From contig CAAGEE010000002.1 in NCBI GenBank assembly GCA_900768815.1, forward strand, positions 186,001 to 250,000: 64,000 nt of DNA, read 5' to 3'. A model generated the notes under the pieces. The model saw only the letters and a list, made by a program, of their open reading frames with translations. It did not search any database and had not been told where the DNA came from. This document shows, piece by piece, positions 50,615 to 58,740 of the stretch; positions within the stretch are counted from its first letter, which is position 1, and each line of letters begins with the position of its first letter. A program made the position numbers and the translations under genes. This DNA comes from Bacilli bacterium. GTDB taxonomy: Bacteria > Bacillota_I > Bacilli_A > RF39 > UBA660.

Positions 50615-51358
50615 TTATTTAATTAATTTTTCAAATGAATTGGCATTTAATATAGTGTTAGATATAAATTCTCCTTTATAGAAATTAGCCCAATTATTAA
50701 AAATACAAGGTACATTCTTTGCTTTTTCTAAAGAATCTATTTTTATAAAATTGATTTTTATATTATTTTCCTTTGCATATTCAGTTAATTCATTTACTCC
50801 ATATTCTACATAAGGACATTCGTTGCTATAATAAATAGTGAAATTTTTATTATCTATTTTCATAGTTCTTGCATTATCATTAAATTTAGGCGTTTCTCTA
50901 TCATCAAATTGTAATGCTAATAGTTCATTATCTTCAATAGTATCTACAACTTTAAATCCATAATGTTCAAAAAATTTCTTCTCCCCAATAAAAGGTTTCT
51001 TTTTTTTAGAAACTAGAGTGCATATACCACTTTTACCTTTTTCTTTTGAGTCATTTATTGCATATTCTAGTAATTCTTTTCCAATTCCTTTGCCTTTAAA
51101 ACTTCCGGCTACCCATAAGCAATAAATATATTCATAATTTTTACCACGAATAGGAATCCATGCTGTTTCTATTGGCTCATATTCAATAAATACTTTCCCT
51201 CTGGCATTTAATTTTCTAAAAATATGACCATCCTTTAATTTACTTTTTATCCATTCCTTTTTACTATCAACACCTGCTTGATGTTTTTTATCTCCTATTG
51301 CACAACATATATGCTCATCGTCAATGTTTTCTAATGTCAAATTTATATATTTGTTCAT
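50615..51358 (-). CDS. yoaP: YoaP-like GNAT acetyltransferase (247 aa)
   Basis: Two parts as in B. subtilis YoaP: an N-terminal GNAT domain (DDEHICCAIGDKKHQAGV, YIYCLWVAGSFKGKGIGKELL with the acetyl-CoA loop GKGIGK, FFEHYGFKV), then a C-terminal part, about residues 165-247, including YSNECPYVEYGVNELTEY and NVPCIFNNWANFYKG, a thioredoxin-like, YoaP-specific extension with a CxxY motif. Cytoplasmic. Family function unknown. Good ribosome site (GAGGGG). Confidence 0.88.
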   Translation of the reverse strand: MNKYINLTLENIDDEHICCAIGDKKHQAGVDSKKEWIKSKLKDGHIFRKLNARGKVFIEYEPIETAWIPIRGKNYEYIYCLWVAGSFKGKGIGKELLEYAINDSKEKGKSGICTLVSKKKKPFIGEKKFFEHYGFKVVDTIEDNELLALQFDDRETPKFNDNARTMKIDNKNFTIYYSNECPYVEYGVNELTEYAKENNIKINFIKIDSLEKAKNVPCIFNNWANFYKGEFISNTILNANSFEKLIK

Positions 51359-51417
51359 TTATTAAACCCCTCACTACAAATTAATTTTTTCTAACTAATT
51401 ACTAAATTGTAATTTGA

Positions 51418-51978
51418 TTAGCAATGACCTTCGTTATCTTCAAAATATGATTCAATATATTTTACTAAAATTTTAGCTTTATTAAATTGTTTATCTTTAA
51501 CAACATTTATAATATAATCACTACCACTTGCATCAATAATATTATCATCTTTATCATATTCTATTAGATAAGTATACTTTTTACCATTAAGTTGGCATTT
51601 AAGAAGAACAGTTTGATTTTCTTTTATAGTCATAGAGTCTTTTTTTGCACCAAACATAATATTTATGAAAATAGTAACAGCAAAGCCAACAATAAAAATT
51701 ATTCCCAAGACTTTTAGTATCTTAATTATTATCTCTGCATTTTTTTCGGTATTATTTACTTTTTCTACTAATACTTGTTTAATGTCATTATTTAATAATT
51801 CATCAATACTAACATTAAGTGCTTTAGATAATAATTTTAACTGATCCGGATTTGGGGAAGTTTCGCCAAGCTCCCAATTTGATATTGTTTGTCTAGTAAC
51901 ATCAACTTTTTCTGCTAATTGTTCTTGTGAAAGTTTGCAATCTTTTCTTAGTTTGAAAATATTATTTCCTAACTTCAT
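51418..51978 (-). CDS. XRE regulator with TM helix and two-Cys external domain, paralogue (186 aa)
   Basis: Residues 1-62 form the XRE helix-turn-helix (SQEQLAEKVDVTRQTISNWE). A TM helix (about 87-108, KVLGIIFIVGFAVTIFINIMF) follows, and an external domain of 75 residues starts VLLKCQLNGKKYTYLIEY and ends NEGHC. Closely related to the protein at 45722. ATG at 51978 chosen because AGGAGG precedes it; the upstream in-frame Met lacks one. Promoter element copy c lies at 52025. The next gene downstream is yoaP; whether it is regulated by this protein is unclear. Confidence 0.85.
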   Translation of the reverse strand: MKLGNNIFKLRKDCKLSQEQLAEKVDVTRQTISNWELGETSPNPDQLKLLSKALNVSIDELLNNDIKQVLVEKVNNTEKNAEIIIKILKVLGIIFIVGFAVTIFINIMFGAKKDSMTIKENQTVLLKCQLNGKKYTYLIEYDKDDNIIDASGSDYIINVVKDKQFNKAKILVKYIESYFEDNEGHC

Positions 51979-52024
51979 TATTTTTCCTCCTTTCACTAAC
52001 AATTATATATGAGTTGATATTTGT

Positions 52025-52055
52025 ATTCTACCAAATGTCTTTGGAAGTTTGTCAA
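52025..52055 (-). promoter_or_regulatory. XRE-linked promoter element with 19-bp spacer (copy c)
   Basis: On the minus strand TTGACA (52050-52055) and TAGAAT (52025-52030) are 19 bp apart. The dyad CCAA-N6-TTGG lies inside the spacer. The start site would lie about 40 nt ahead of the ATG. Confidence 0.6.
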
Positions 52056-52086
52056 AGACTTTTAACAATTATAACACAAATAAATA

Positions 52087-52467
52087 TTATTCTACATCGC
52101 AAGACCAAAGGCCATGCTTATTACAGTATGCATATAATTTTGAGCCTTTTATATATTTGAAAGTACATTCTGCATTTTGCTCTGGTGATAATTTAACTTT
52201 GCAAATATCTTTGTCATTAACCAGTGCAATCCATTCAATAAAATGTTCTTTTTCCATAACATGATTTACCTTTACGAGTATTTCATCATCTCTATGTTCG
52301 AAAGTTGGAATGTGTTTTTCAAACGATGCATCAACACTATTTGAAATTAACTTTACCATAGGTTCACCGCAACAAGTTATTCCACAGTCACCACAGTTAC
52401 AGTCGTTGATTACCTCAACCAATGCATTACATTTTTGACATTTTTTAATTATTAATTCATTTTTCAT
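52087..52467 (-). CDS. Superoxide reductase, desulfoferrodoxin-like (126 aa)
   Basis: N-terminal desulforedoxin-like part with CQKCNALV and ITCCGEPM Cys ligands; an unusual extra insertion CNCGDCG lies between them. The C-terminal catalytic domain keeps the Fe ligands: FEKHIPTFEH, VNHVMEKEHFIEWI and AYCNKHGLW (His, His, His, Cys, His). Reduces superoxide to hydrogen peroxide in anaerobes, accepting electrons from rubredoxin. Cytoplasmic. Strong ribosome site AAGGAGG. This marks the organism as an anaerobe. It stands alone, no rubredoxin gene adjacent. Confidence 0.93.
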   Translation of the reverse strand: MKNELIIKKCQKCNALVEVINDCNCGDCGITCCGEPMVKLISNSVDASFEKHIPTFEHRDDEILVKVNHVMEKEHFIEWIALVNDKDICKVKLSPEQNAECTFKYIKGSKLYAYCNKHGLWSCDVE

Positions 52468-52536
52468 TTGTTTCCTCCTTATATAACAAATTTATATTTA
52501 TTTAACTAAAAAAATTATAATTAAATATAATTTACT

Positions 52537-52767
52537 CTAATCGTCTTTAGAAATATACCAACCGTGTTTACGCTTAGGTAATTTGTTGGCACTTTTGCTA
52601 CCAATAGCATTTACATAATCATTATATTTATTAGCAAGTCTCATGTGTTTTGTGCCTTCTTTTTCATAGAAACCAACTTTTTTAAGTTTACTAAACATTT
52701 TATTTGATTTTTTTCTTAACTTCTTTTCACTTGATAAATTTAAATAAATACTTCTAAATATTCCCAT
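52537..52767 (-). CDS. Small basic protein of unknown function (76 aa)
   Basis: Soluble, strongly basic (KKLRKKSNKMFSKLKKVG), ending in KLPKRKHGWYISKDD. No TM segment or signal. The ribosome site GGAGG and the length of the open frame support translation. No family recognised. The basic character would allow nucleic-acid binding, which is guesswork. Between the superoxide reductase and lipoprotein genes. Confidence 0.55.
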   Translation of the reverse strand: MGIFRSIYLNLSSEKKLRKKSNKMFSKLKKVGFYEKEGTKHMRLANKYNDYVNAIGSKSANKLPKRKHGWYISKDD

Positions 52768-52818
52768 TTATATTTTCCTCCATAAATTATTATTTGTTTA
52801 ACTAATCAATAAATTTAA

Positions 52819-53379
52819 TTATTTATAAAATCTTAATACTTGATATTGATAATAATCATTGTTGTCTAAATAACCAACAGAAATACCTTTTCCATTGTAT
52901 GCTGTTTTACCAGTAGCCGATTTAGTTTTTGCTTTCTCTAATAATGTATTAATTTCATCTTCTGTTGCTTCATTATAATTTGCTTTTATTAAATATTTAG
53001 CATATGCAAGTGCATCATCACCATACTTACTAGTTTTATCTACATAAATGAGCATATAATCTACATTGTCAGTTGCTTCATCTCCAGTATATTTTTCTGG
53101 AACAACCACTAATGAAACGCCATCGACTAATCCATACCAATACTGATTATTATTTTTAGTTAAATAATCATTTGATGCTGGATTTAATGTACTATTATCT
53201 ACTACTTCAGCATTAAATTTTGCAACTAAAACATTGGTAGTTTCTTTTTCAACAGAACCATATTTTTTTTGACTTTCTTGTAAATCTTTTTTGGCATCCT
53301 CTACACTAGACTTACCACATCCTGTTAATCCTAAAACTATAACCCCACATAGTAAAATAGCAAATAATGTCTTTTTCAT
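52819..53379 (-). CDS. Lipoprotein of unknown function (186 aa)
   Basis: A lipoprotein signal peptide (MKKTLFAILLCGVIVLGL) ends with the lipobox LTGC, Cys at about residue 21. The mature protein starts GKSSVEDAKKDLQ and has a charged linker, then a 140-residue domain with DDALAYAKYLIK and YNGKGISVGYLDNND. Attached to the outer face of the cytoplasmic membrane. No family recognised. Start at 53379 because GGAGG precedes that ATG. Confidence 0.82.
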   Translation of the reverse strand: MKKTLFAILLCGVIVLGLTGCGKSSVEDAKKDLQESQKKYGSVEKETTNVLVAKFNAEVVDNSTLNPASNDYLTKNNNQYWYGLVDGVSLVVVPEKYTGDEATDNVDYMLIYVDKTSKYGDDALAYAKYLIKANYNEATEDEINTLLEKAKTKSATGKTAYNGKGISVGYLDNNDYYQYQVLRFYK

Positions 53380-53636
53380 AATCACTCCTCCATTTCAAAA
53401 AAATACTATTTTTTATTTTCTTCTTCATCTTCATAAAATATATTATTATTTTCATTCATATATATAACATCATCTCAAATTAATTTTTAGTTAATATATG
53501 TCTCCACATACCGCTTATATCAGCGTCATGTACATATCATACTCTAATACTCCTCTAAATACTTTTTGTTTTTTTATCATTTTTTACAACAAAATATCTC
53601 TTTTTTAATTTTACTAAAATTCAAAAAGTCTTATTT

Positions 53637-54833
53637 TCAAAAGCTTTTTCGATATAGTACTGAAACACATTCAACGTGATAGGTTCTTGGAAACATATTA
53701 AATGGTGTAACTTCTTCTACTTCATAGTTTGTTAGAAGATTTAAATCTCGTGCAAGAGTTGCAGGATCACACGATACATAAATAAGCTGTTTTGGAGAAA
53801 TTCTTTCTATGTTAATAATTGTTTTTTGATCAAGACCAGCTCTTGGTGGATCTACAATAATCATATCAATATCTTTAAAAGTATCAATAATGTTTTCTAC
53901 TTTATCATTTATGAAAGTAATGTTTTTTAAATTATTTAATTTTTTATTTTCGTTGGCATCCTCAATATTTGATTTAGAACAGTCGACTCCAATTATTTCT
54001 TTAGTAAAGTCTGATACATAGATACCAATACTACCAGTTCCACAATATAAATCGAGAAGTTTGTTTGGTCTTTCTTTTTCTACTTGTTCTTTTACTTTAT
54101 CATATAGTTTTTCCGTTAGAGTTTTATTTACTTGAAAGAAAGAATCTACAGATAAAATATATTTTTTAGAACCAATTGTTGTAGTTATTTTTTCTTCTTT
54201 AGTCAAACATTTGTCATTTATGATGAGAACATCAACCTTACTTTTTAAAGTTTCTATATCATTTATTTGTCCTGTTATTTTAATCATGATTTTACTAGAG
54301 TCATTATTAGTTCTAATTAATAATTCAGTAAATTTATTTGACTCATTTTGAAGAAGCTTTATTGTTTCATTTATTCTTTTATCCAAAAGAAGACATCTAT
54401 CTATTTTTAATAAATCATTAGAATTTTTTTTAAAATAGCCAAAAATGTTATCTTTACCATGAAAAATCACTTTGTTTCTGTAGTTGTATTCATTAGAAAA
54501 AATAGTTTCTTTTACAATAGTAGGATTTATTTTAGCAAACTTTACTAGGAGTTCTTGTACTTTTCTTCTTTTGAATTCATTTTCCTTGAAATAAGCTAGG
54601 TGTTCTAAATTACAGCCACCACATTCATTATAAAAAGGACAAGATTCAATAATACGATGGGGAGAACTCTCGATAAAATCTATCGTTTTTGCTAGAAAAT
54701 ATTTTTTAGTTTCTTTTGTAATTTTAATATTAACAATCTCATTAGGAAGAGCATTTTCTACAAAACATATTTTATTATTAATATTTGTAATACCACGTCC
54801 AAAATGATCTAATTTTTCTATTTTAACATTCAT
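53637..54833 (-). CDS. rlmCD: 23S rRNA (uracil-5-)-methyltransferase, RlmD/RlmCD type (398 aa)
   Basis: TrmA/RumA fold. N-terminal TRAM-like part, then the iron-sulfur Cys set CPFYNECGGCNLEHL with another Cys in DRCLLLD. SAM-binding motif LLDLYCGTGSIGIYV, catalytic VDPPRAGLD, and the nucleophile region LIYVSCDPATLARDL. Makes m5U in 23S rRNA (positions equivalent to 747 and 1939), or a tRNA uracil in some relatives. Cytoplasmic. The gene is divergent from gerAA at 54910. Confidence 0.92.
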   Translation of the reverse strand: MNVKIEKLDHFGRGITNINNKICFVENALPNEIVNIKITKETKKYFLAKTIDFIESSPHRIIESCPFYNECGGCNLEHLAYFKENEFKRRKVQELLVKFAKINPTIVKETIFSNEYNYRNKVIFHGKDNIFGYFKKNSNDLLKIDRCLLLDKRINETIKLLQNESNKFTELLIRTNNDSSKIMIKITGQINDIETLKSKVDVLIINDKCLTKEEKITTTIGSKKYILSVDSFFQVNKTLTEKLYDKVKEQVEKERPNKLLDLYCGTGSIGIYVSDFTKEIIGVDCSKSNIEDANENKKLNNLKNITFINDKVENIIDTFKDIDMIIVDPPRAGLDQKTIINIERISPKQLIYVSCDPATLARDLNLLTNYEVEEVTPFNMFPRTYHVECVSVLYRKSF

Positions 54834-54909
54834 AATATACCTCTATTTATATTATAGCAAAATATACATAGTTTTTAAAATAAAAATACATAATAATAAT
54901 GGTGATTTT

Positions 54910-56307
54910 ATGAGTATAATTAAAGACATTAAATTAAAGACCGGGACTTCGAGCGATTATAAAATTAGAGATATCTGTGTTGATGGAAGAAGAATAACAT
55001 TGTTCTATAACGAAGTTCTTACAGATAGTTCTAGTATAGATAATTTTGTACTTAAAAGTTTACTTAATTTAGATAGAAATAGTTTTAGGAAGTTAGATGA
55101 ACATTTACCAGCTATTAATATTTCTAAAATTAAGAAGAACCAAATATATGACTTTGTTAATAATGGTTTTTTAATTATAATTTATAAAAGTATTTATGCC
55201 GTTGAGGTTAAAGCTAAGCTAGATAGAGGCATCAATAATATTCAGAGTGAATTGTCTTTATCAGGACCCAAAGATAGTTTTTCGGAGAATTATAATATTA
55301 ATTTAGGCTTAATTAGAAGAAGAATTAAGACTTGTGACCTAATGGTTAAAAATTTAAATGTTGGGTTTAAGAGCAAGACTAAAGTTGGTATTTTATATAT
55401 AGATGATATTGTAGATAAAAAAATTGTAAAAAGAATTAATGAGGTATTAGAGAGAATTGATATTGATGGAATAATTGATTCTAGCTATTTGAAAGTTACT
55501 TTAGAGGGACAGAAGAGTTTTTTTCCTACTATTATGATGAGTGAAAGACCGGATAAAAGTGCAATGGCATTATTGGAAGGAAAAGTTGTGATACTTGTTG
55601 ATATGAGTCCTTATGCTTTAATTTTACCTAGTTTTTTTATAGATTTTTTTCATACAACAGATGACTATTATCAGAAGTCTTTTAATACAACATTTATTAG
55701 GATTATACGTTTTCTGGCTTTTTTGATTGCTATTTTTACACCAGCTTGTTACATTGCTGTTACGACTAGGAATTATGATATAGTACCACTTGATTTATTA
55801 TTAATGCTTAAAGCCGGCAGAACTTTTGTACCGTTTTCAGCATATATAGAGGCATTATTTATGATTGTTTGTTTTGAAATACTTAAAGAATCTGATATTA
55901 GAATGTCCAATACATCAGGATCTTCTATTTCAATACTAGGTGGTTTGATTTTAGGAGATGCAGCAGTTAGTGCTGGAATTGTTTCACCTATTATGATTAT
56001 AGTAGTGGCAATTTCTTCGATTGCAGGGCTTGTTTTTTCATCAATTGAACTTGTTAATGCCCTAAGAATATATAAAATTATATTACTATTACTTAGTACA
56101 CTACTTGGCATATATGGAGTTATAATTGGTACTATTTATATGATTTATAAACTACTTACTTTAAAAGTTTTTGGTATACCATACTTGGTTCCCTTTATTC
56201 CATTTGACAAAAATGAAATAAATGACTCTTTTATTAAAAAAGAAGAAAGTGTAAAAAAAAGAAATTCTTTCTTGACTAATAATATTGTAAGGGGAAGATA
56301 TAAATGA
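54910..56307 (+). CDS. gerAA: GerA/SpoVAF-family spore germination protein, A subunit (465 aa)
   Basis: N-terminal hydrophilic GerA domain (residues 1-235) with VGILYIDDIVDKK; the domain continues GQKSFFPTIMMSERPDKSAMALLEGKVV in family-typical order (only the ends need quoting: SERPDKSA, LLEGKVVILVDMSP). Then five or so helices with RLLA-like segments and IFTPACYIAVTTRNYDIVP, GAAVSAGIVSP-like region LGDAAVSAGIVSP, and a basic C-terminus. These proteins form the A subunit of germinant receptors or, as SpoVAF, part of the DPA channel complex. ATG follows GGTGA. It overlaps the next gene by 4 bp. Confidence 0.9.
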   Translation: MSIIKDIKLKTGTSSDYKIRDICVDGRRITLFYNEVLTDSSSIDNFVLKSLLNLDRNSFRKLDEHLPAINISKIKKNQIYDFVNNGFLIIIYKSIYAVEVKAKLDRGINNIQSELSLSGPKDSFSENYNINLGLIRRRIKTCDLMVKNLNVGFKSKTKVGILYIDDIVDKKIVKRINEVLERIDIDGIIDSSYLKVTLEGQKSFFPTIMMSERPDKSAMALLEGKVVILVDMSPYALILPSFFIDFFHTTDDYYQKSFNTTFIRIIRFLAFLIAIFTPACYIAVTTRNYDIVPLDLLLMLKAGRTFVPFSAYIEALFMIVCFEILKESDIRMSNTSGSSISILGGLILGDAAVSAGIVSPIMIIVVAISSIAGLVFSSIELVNALRIYKIILLLLSTLLGIYGVIIGTIYMIYKLLTLKVFGIPYLVPFIPFDKNEINDSFIKKEESVKKRNSFLTNNIVRGRYK

Positions 56308-56708
56308 AAAAAATTATTGTACTTGTTATTTTGATTATTACATTTGGTTTTATTATAAAGATACCTGAATACCACGAATTAAATGACTTGGCAATTATTC
56401 AAGGGGTTGGAGTTGAATATAAAAATAATTCCTATATAGTGTATATGAAAGAAGTTATTCCTATTCGAAGTGACATGGGTATTAATTATAAATTCAAGTA
56501 CTATGAGGGTGAAAGTGCAGAATTAGAAAAGGCACTAGAGAGAGTTCAAGATCGCACTAAGAAAAGACTTTACTACACTAAAGTTAAATTTTTAGTTACA
56601 AATATAGAAAATAGTGATTATATAAAAGATGTTTTAAATATTAAACCTAAGAACGTGTACCATCCTGCTGGGGATATAAAGGAGTATTTAAAAAAGACTA
56701 ATTCTTAG
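56304..56708 (+). CDS. Truncated GerC-like protein lacking lipobox (134 aa)
   Basis: A membrane anchor (MKKIIVLVILIITFGFIIK) is followed by YHELNDLAIIQGVGVEYK, the start of GerAC/Ger(x)C proteins, and ESAELEKALERVQDR, the domain I helix. It ends after about 110 external residues, at the end of domain I; normal GerAC is about 370-400 residues. The usual lipobox Cys before the WDRRELND-type motif is absent (KIPEYHELND). The ATGA overlap with gerAA shows co-translation. No GerAB gene follows; the next gene is convergent. It may be a real short variant or a decayed one. Confidence 0.7.
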   Translation: MKKIIVLVILIITFGFIIKIPEYHELNDLAIIQGVGVEYKNNSYIVYMKEVIPIRSDMGINYKFKYYEGESAELEKALERVQDRTKKRLYYTKVKFLVTNIENSDYIKDVLNIKPKNVYHPAGDIKEYLKKTNS

Positions 56709-57219
56709 TCTCTTCACATTTATAACCTTGTCCTTCATAAAATTCACGCTGGTTTTCTTCGGAATCAAAGTACTTAGCTAACGTAAAATTAGCATCGTTT
56801 ATATCAACTATATACTTAGAGATTAGTATTGTTGTTTTTTGGTCAGTTACGGTTATTTCTATTCCATCGATATTTGAAAAGAATTCTATTTCCTCTGCAG
56901 GCGTTTTATATGACGGAAGTTGACTAACTAGTTCATTATTTTGACTAGTCTTTTCGTATGTTATAAAGTTTTGTTCTGGTTTTTCAGGGTCTTCTTTATT
57001 ATATCTTGTTCTGCTTGTTACTAATGTCGATGTTTCTAAATCATACTTTTTACAAGATAAGATTGTTATATTGTTGTTTTTGTTTTTGTTTTCTGTTGGG
57101 CTAATAAGATTCACATCTGCTATAGCTACTCTAAAAATCGGAGGTAATATTATAAACATTGTTGAAATAATTATTATAACTATTAATAAAAGTTTTTTTA
57201 GATAATTTTTCTTTTTCAT
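56698..57219 (-). CDS. Single-TM protein with two-Cys external domain (173 aa)
   Basis: Basic start, one TM helix (about 9-33, LLIVIIIISTMFIILPP), then an external domain of about 120 residues bounded by ITILSCKKYD and GYKCEETKN. It resembles the two-Cys layout of the proteins at 40111, 45722 and 51418. Beta-like strands (GIEITVTDQKTTILISKY) in the second half. The ribosome site GAAGGAG precedes it. Its end overlaps the gerC-like gene by 11 bp, convergent. Function unknown. Confidence 0.65.
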   Translation of the reverse strand: MKKKNYLKKLLLIVIIIISTMFIILPPIFRVAIADVNLISPTENKNKNNNITILSCKKYDLETSTLVTSRTRYNKEDPEKPEQNFITYEKTSQNNELVSQLPSYKTPAEEIEFFSNIDGIEITVTDQKTTILISKYIVDINDANFTLAKYFDSEENQREFYEGQGYKCEETKN

Positions 57220-57290
57220 AATACTCTCCTTCTTATTCTATTGATATTTTACCATATTAATTTTTTATTTTCAATTTAATATGATTCAAG

Positions 57291-57509
57291 CTAATTTTTC
57301 TTTAGTCTTTCTAATTTTTCTCTTAGTCTTTTTCTTCGTAGTTCTTCTTCTGTTATATTAATTACGTATGTATCTCTATCTTTAATGACTATAGCACCTT
57401 CATGTATCTCTCCTATTATGCTTTTTATATTTATTTCTTCTTTTTGTTTAGTTTCTATATTTTCTAAAACCACTATATTATCTTCTATTTTATCTATTGC
57501 ATATTTCAT
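57291..57509 (-). CDS. DUF3006 protein (72 aa)
   Basis: Small beta-barrel-like DUF3006 domain: AIDKIEDNIVVLE near the start, then IGEIHEGAIVI and the basic C-terminus (RRKRLREKLERLKKN). In Firmicutes DUF3006 genes are commonly beside ComEC-type MBL hydrolases, and here the hydrolase ends 9 bp before this gene. Probably the same transcript. Function unknown. Confidence 0.85.
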   Translation of the reverse strand: MKYAIDKIEDNIVVLENIETKQKEEINIKSIIGEIHEGAIVIKDRDTYVINITEEELRRKRLREKLERLKKN

Positions 57510-57517
57510 CTTTTCAC

Positions 57518-58426
57518 CTATCCATTAGTATCAGTTTTAATAGTACTGAAATTTATAATTGAACCATTTGACTTTGCTATTATTGTACCTTGCTTATCTG
57601 TTCTATATATTTTTATATTTTGTTCTTCTAGTCTTTTTAGTATTTCTTCATGAGGATGTTTGTATGTGTTGTTTTCCCCAACTGATATAACAGCATATTC
57701 AGGCGATACTTTCTTAAGAAATGATAGTGAGGTTGAATATCTTGATCCATGGTGGCCTACTTTTAGAACATCACTTTTTATATTTTCATTCAATAAATTC
57801 TTTTCTATTTTAGTCGAAGCATCTCCCATGAATAAAAATGTATTAGTTCCATGCTTTGCCTTTAAAACGATTGAGGTATCATTTAAATTTTTCTCATCTG
57901 AGGTTATTGATAAGGTTGTGAGTTTTGTATCTTGAAAGTTGAACTCTTGGTTTACTTTTGGAGTTTGGAAAATAATATTTTTTTCTTCTAAAGCATCTAA
58001 GACATCTTCAAATGTTTTTGTTGTTGTTACAGCATCAGGCATATAAAAATTATCTATTTTAAAGTTTTTTATTATGTCATCCATTCCACCTATATGATCT
58101 TCATGGGCATGTGTTCCTACTACGTAATCAAACTCTTTTATGCCAAACTCACTAAAATACTTAACTAACTTTGGTCCATCTTCATTATTACCTGCATCAA
58201 TTAGCATATAATGTCCTTTATTTTCTAAAAGAATTGAATCTGCTTGACCAACATCTATAAAGTAAACATTTAGAGTATTTGTGTCATTAAACATTACATC
58301 TTCTGTTTTTCTTTCTTTAATTGGCTCTTCATTCTTTTCGATTCCTGTATTTATAAAAGTTGTATATGCGTATGATAATAACAATACAATTAAAATTATT
58401 ATTTTTTTTAGATCTTTTTTCTTCAT
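57518..58426 (-). CDS. ComEC/Rec2-like MBL-fold hydrolase, membrane-anchored (302 aa)
   Basis: A membrane anchor (about residues 5-21) is followed by the MBL domain: VYFIDVGQADSILLEN, HAHEDHIGGMD (the HxHxDH-like site, HAHEDH), FLFMGDAS, KVGHHGSRYS and YAVISVGENNTYKHPHEE. These make up the C-terminal domain of ComEC without its channel, a phosphodiesterase or nuclease acting outside the membrane. Stand-alone versions occur widely. Paired with DUF3006. Its leader includes a promoter with a palindrome at 58613-58646. Confidence 0.9.
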   Translation of the reverse strand: MKKKDLKKIIILIVLLLSYAYTTFINTGIEKNEEPIKERKTEDVMFNDTNTLNVYFIDVGQADSILLENKGHYMLIDAGNNEDGPKLVKYFSEFGIKEFDYVVGTHAHEDHIGGMDDIIKNFKIDNFYMPDAVTTTKTFEDVLDALEEKNIIFQTPKVNQEFNFQDTKLTTLSITSDEKNLNDTSIVLKAKHGTNTFLFMGDASTKIEKNLLNENIKSDVLKVGHHGSRYSTSLSFLKKVSPEYAVISVGENNTYKHPHEEILKRLEEQNIKIYRTDKQGTIIAKSNGSIINFSTIKTDTNG

Positions 58427-58496
58427 GTGTTACTCCCTACTATATTATTTCTATATTATATTGTAGCATACTTTCCGGTAAAAATTATATAACAAA

Positions 58497-58515
58497 AGAC
58501 AAATTTTAATTTGTC
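58497..58515 (-). promoter_or_regulatory. Small hairpin in the ComEC-like leader
   Basis: GACAAAT and ATTTGTC form a 7-bp stem with a 4-nt loop, followed on the minus strand by TTTTG, a weak terminator-like element between promoter and gene. Confidence 0.4.
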
Positions 58516-58612
58516 GCTTTGGTCGTCACCGATCAAAATTCCTACTTCATAGATAGACTTTACTCTATTCTCCATAGGCTTTATACATGTAATACACCTC
58601 CATCATCTTGAC

Positions 58613-58646
58613 TTACTATAGTAACAAGTAAACAAATGTTTATCAA
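58613..58646 (-). promoter_or_regulatory. Promoter with perfect palindrome at the -10 box
   Basis: On the minus strand TTGATA (58641-58646) and TACTAT (58618-58623) are 17 bp apart. TTACTATAGTAA (58613-58624) is a perfect 12-bp palindrome covering the -10 box. A GGAGGTG ribosome-site-like run follows downstream at about 58590-58600. Confidence 0.65.
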
Positions 58647-58740
58647 TATAGAATAATATATTTTAATTACACATTTGAAGAGCAAATTCCTTATAAACTA
58701 AAAAAATATCAACATAAAATGCTGATATTTGTATTCTATA

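Noticed and set aside
54866..54896. Sigma-G-like promoter ACATA-N18-CATAATAA upstream of gerAA
   Set aside because: It would start transcription near 54903, on top of the ribosome site, and the -35 match is weak in such AT-rich sequence.
58450..58570. 39-codon frame (MENRVKS...) in the ComEC-like leader as a gene
   Set aside because: Ribosome site is too far from its ATG and the hairpin lies within the frame; listed only as part of the leader.
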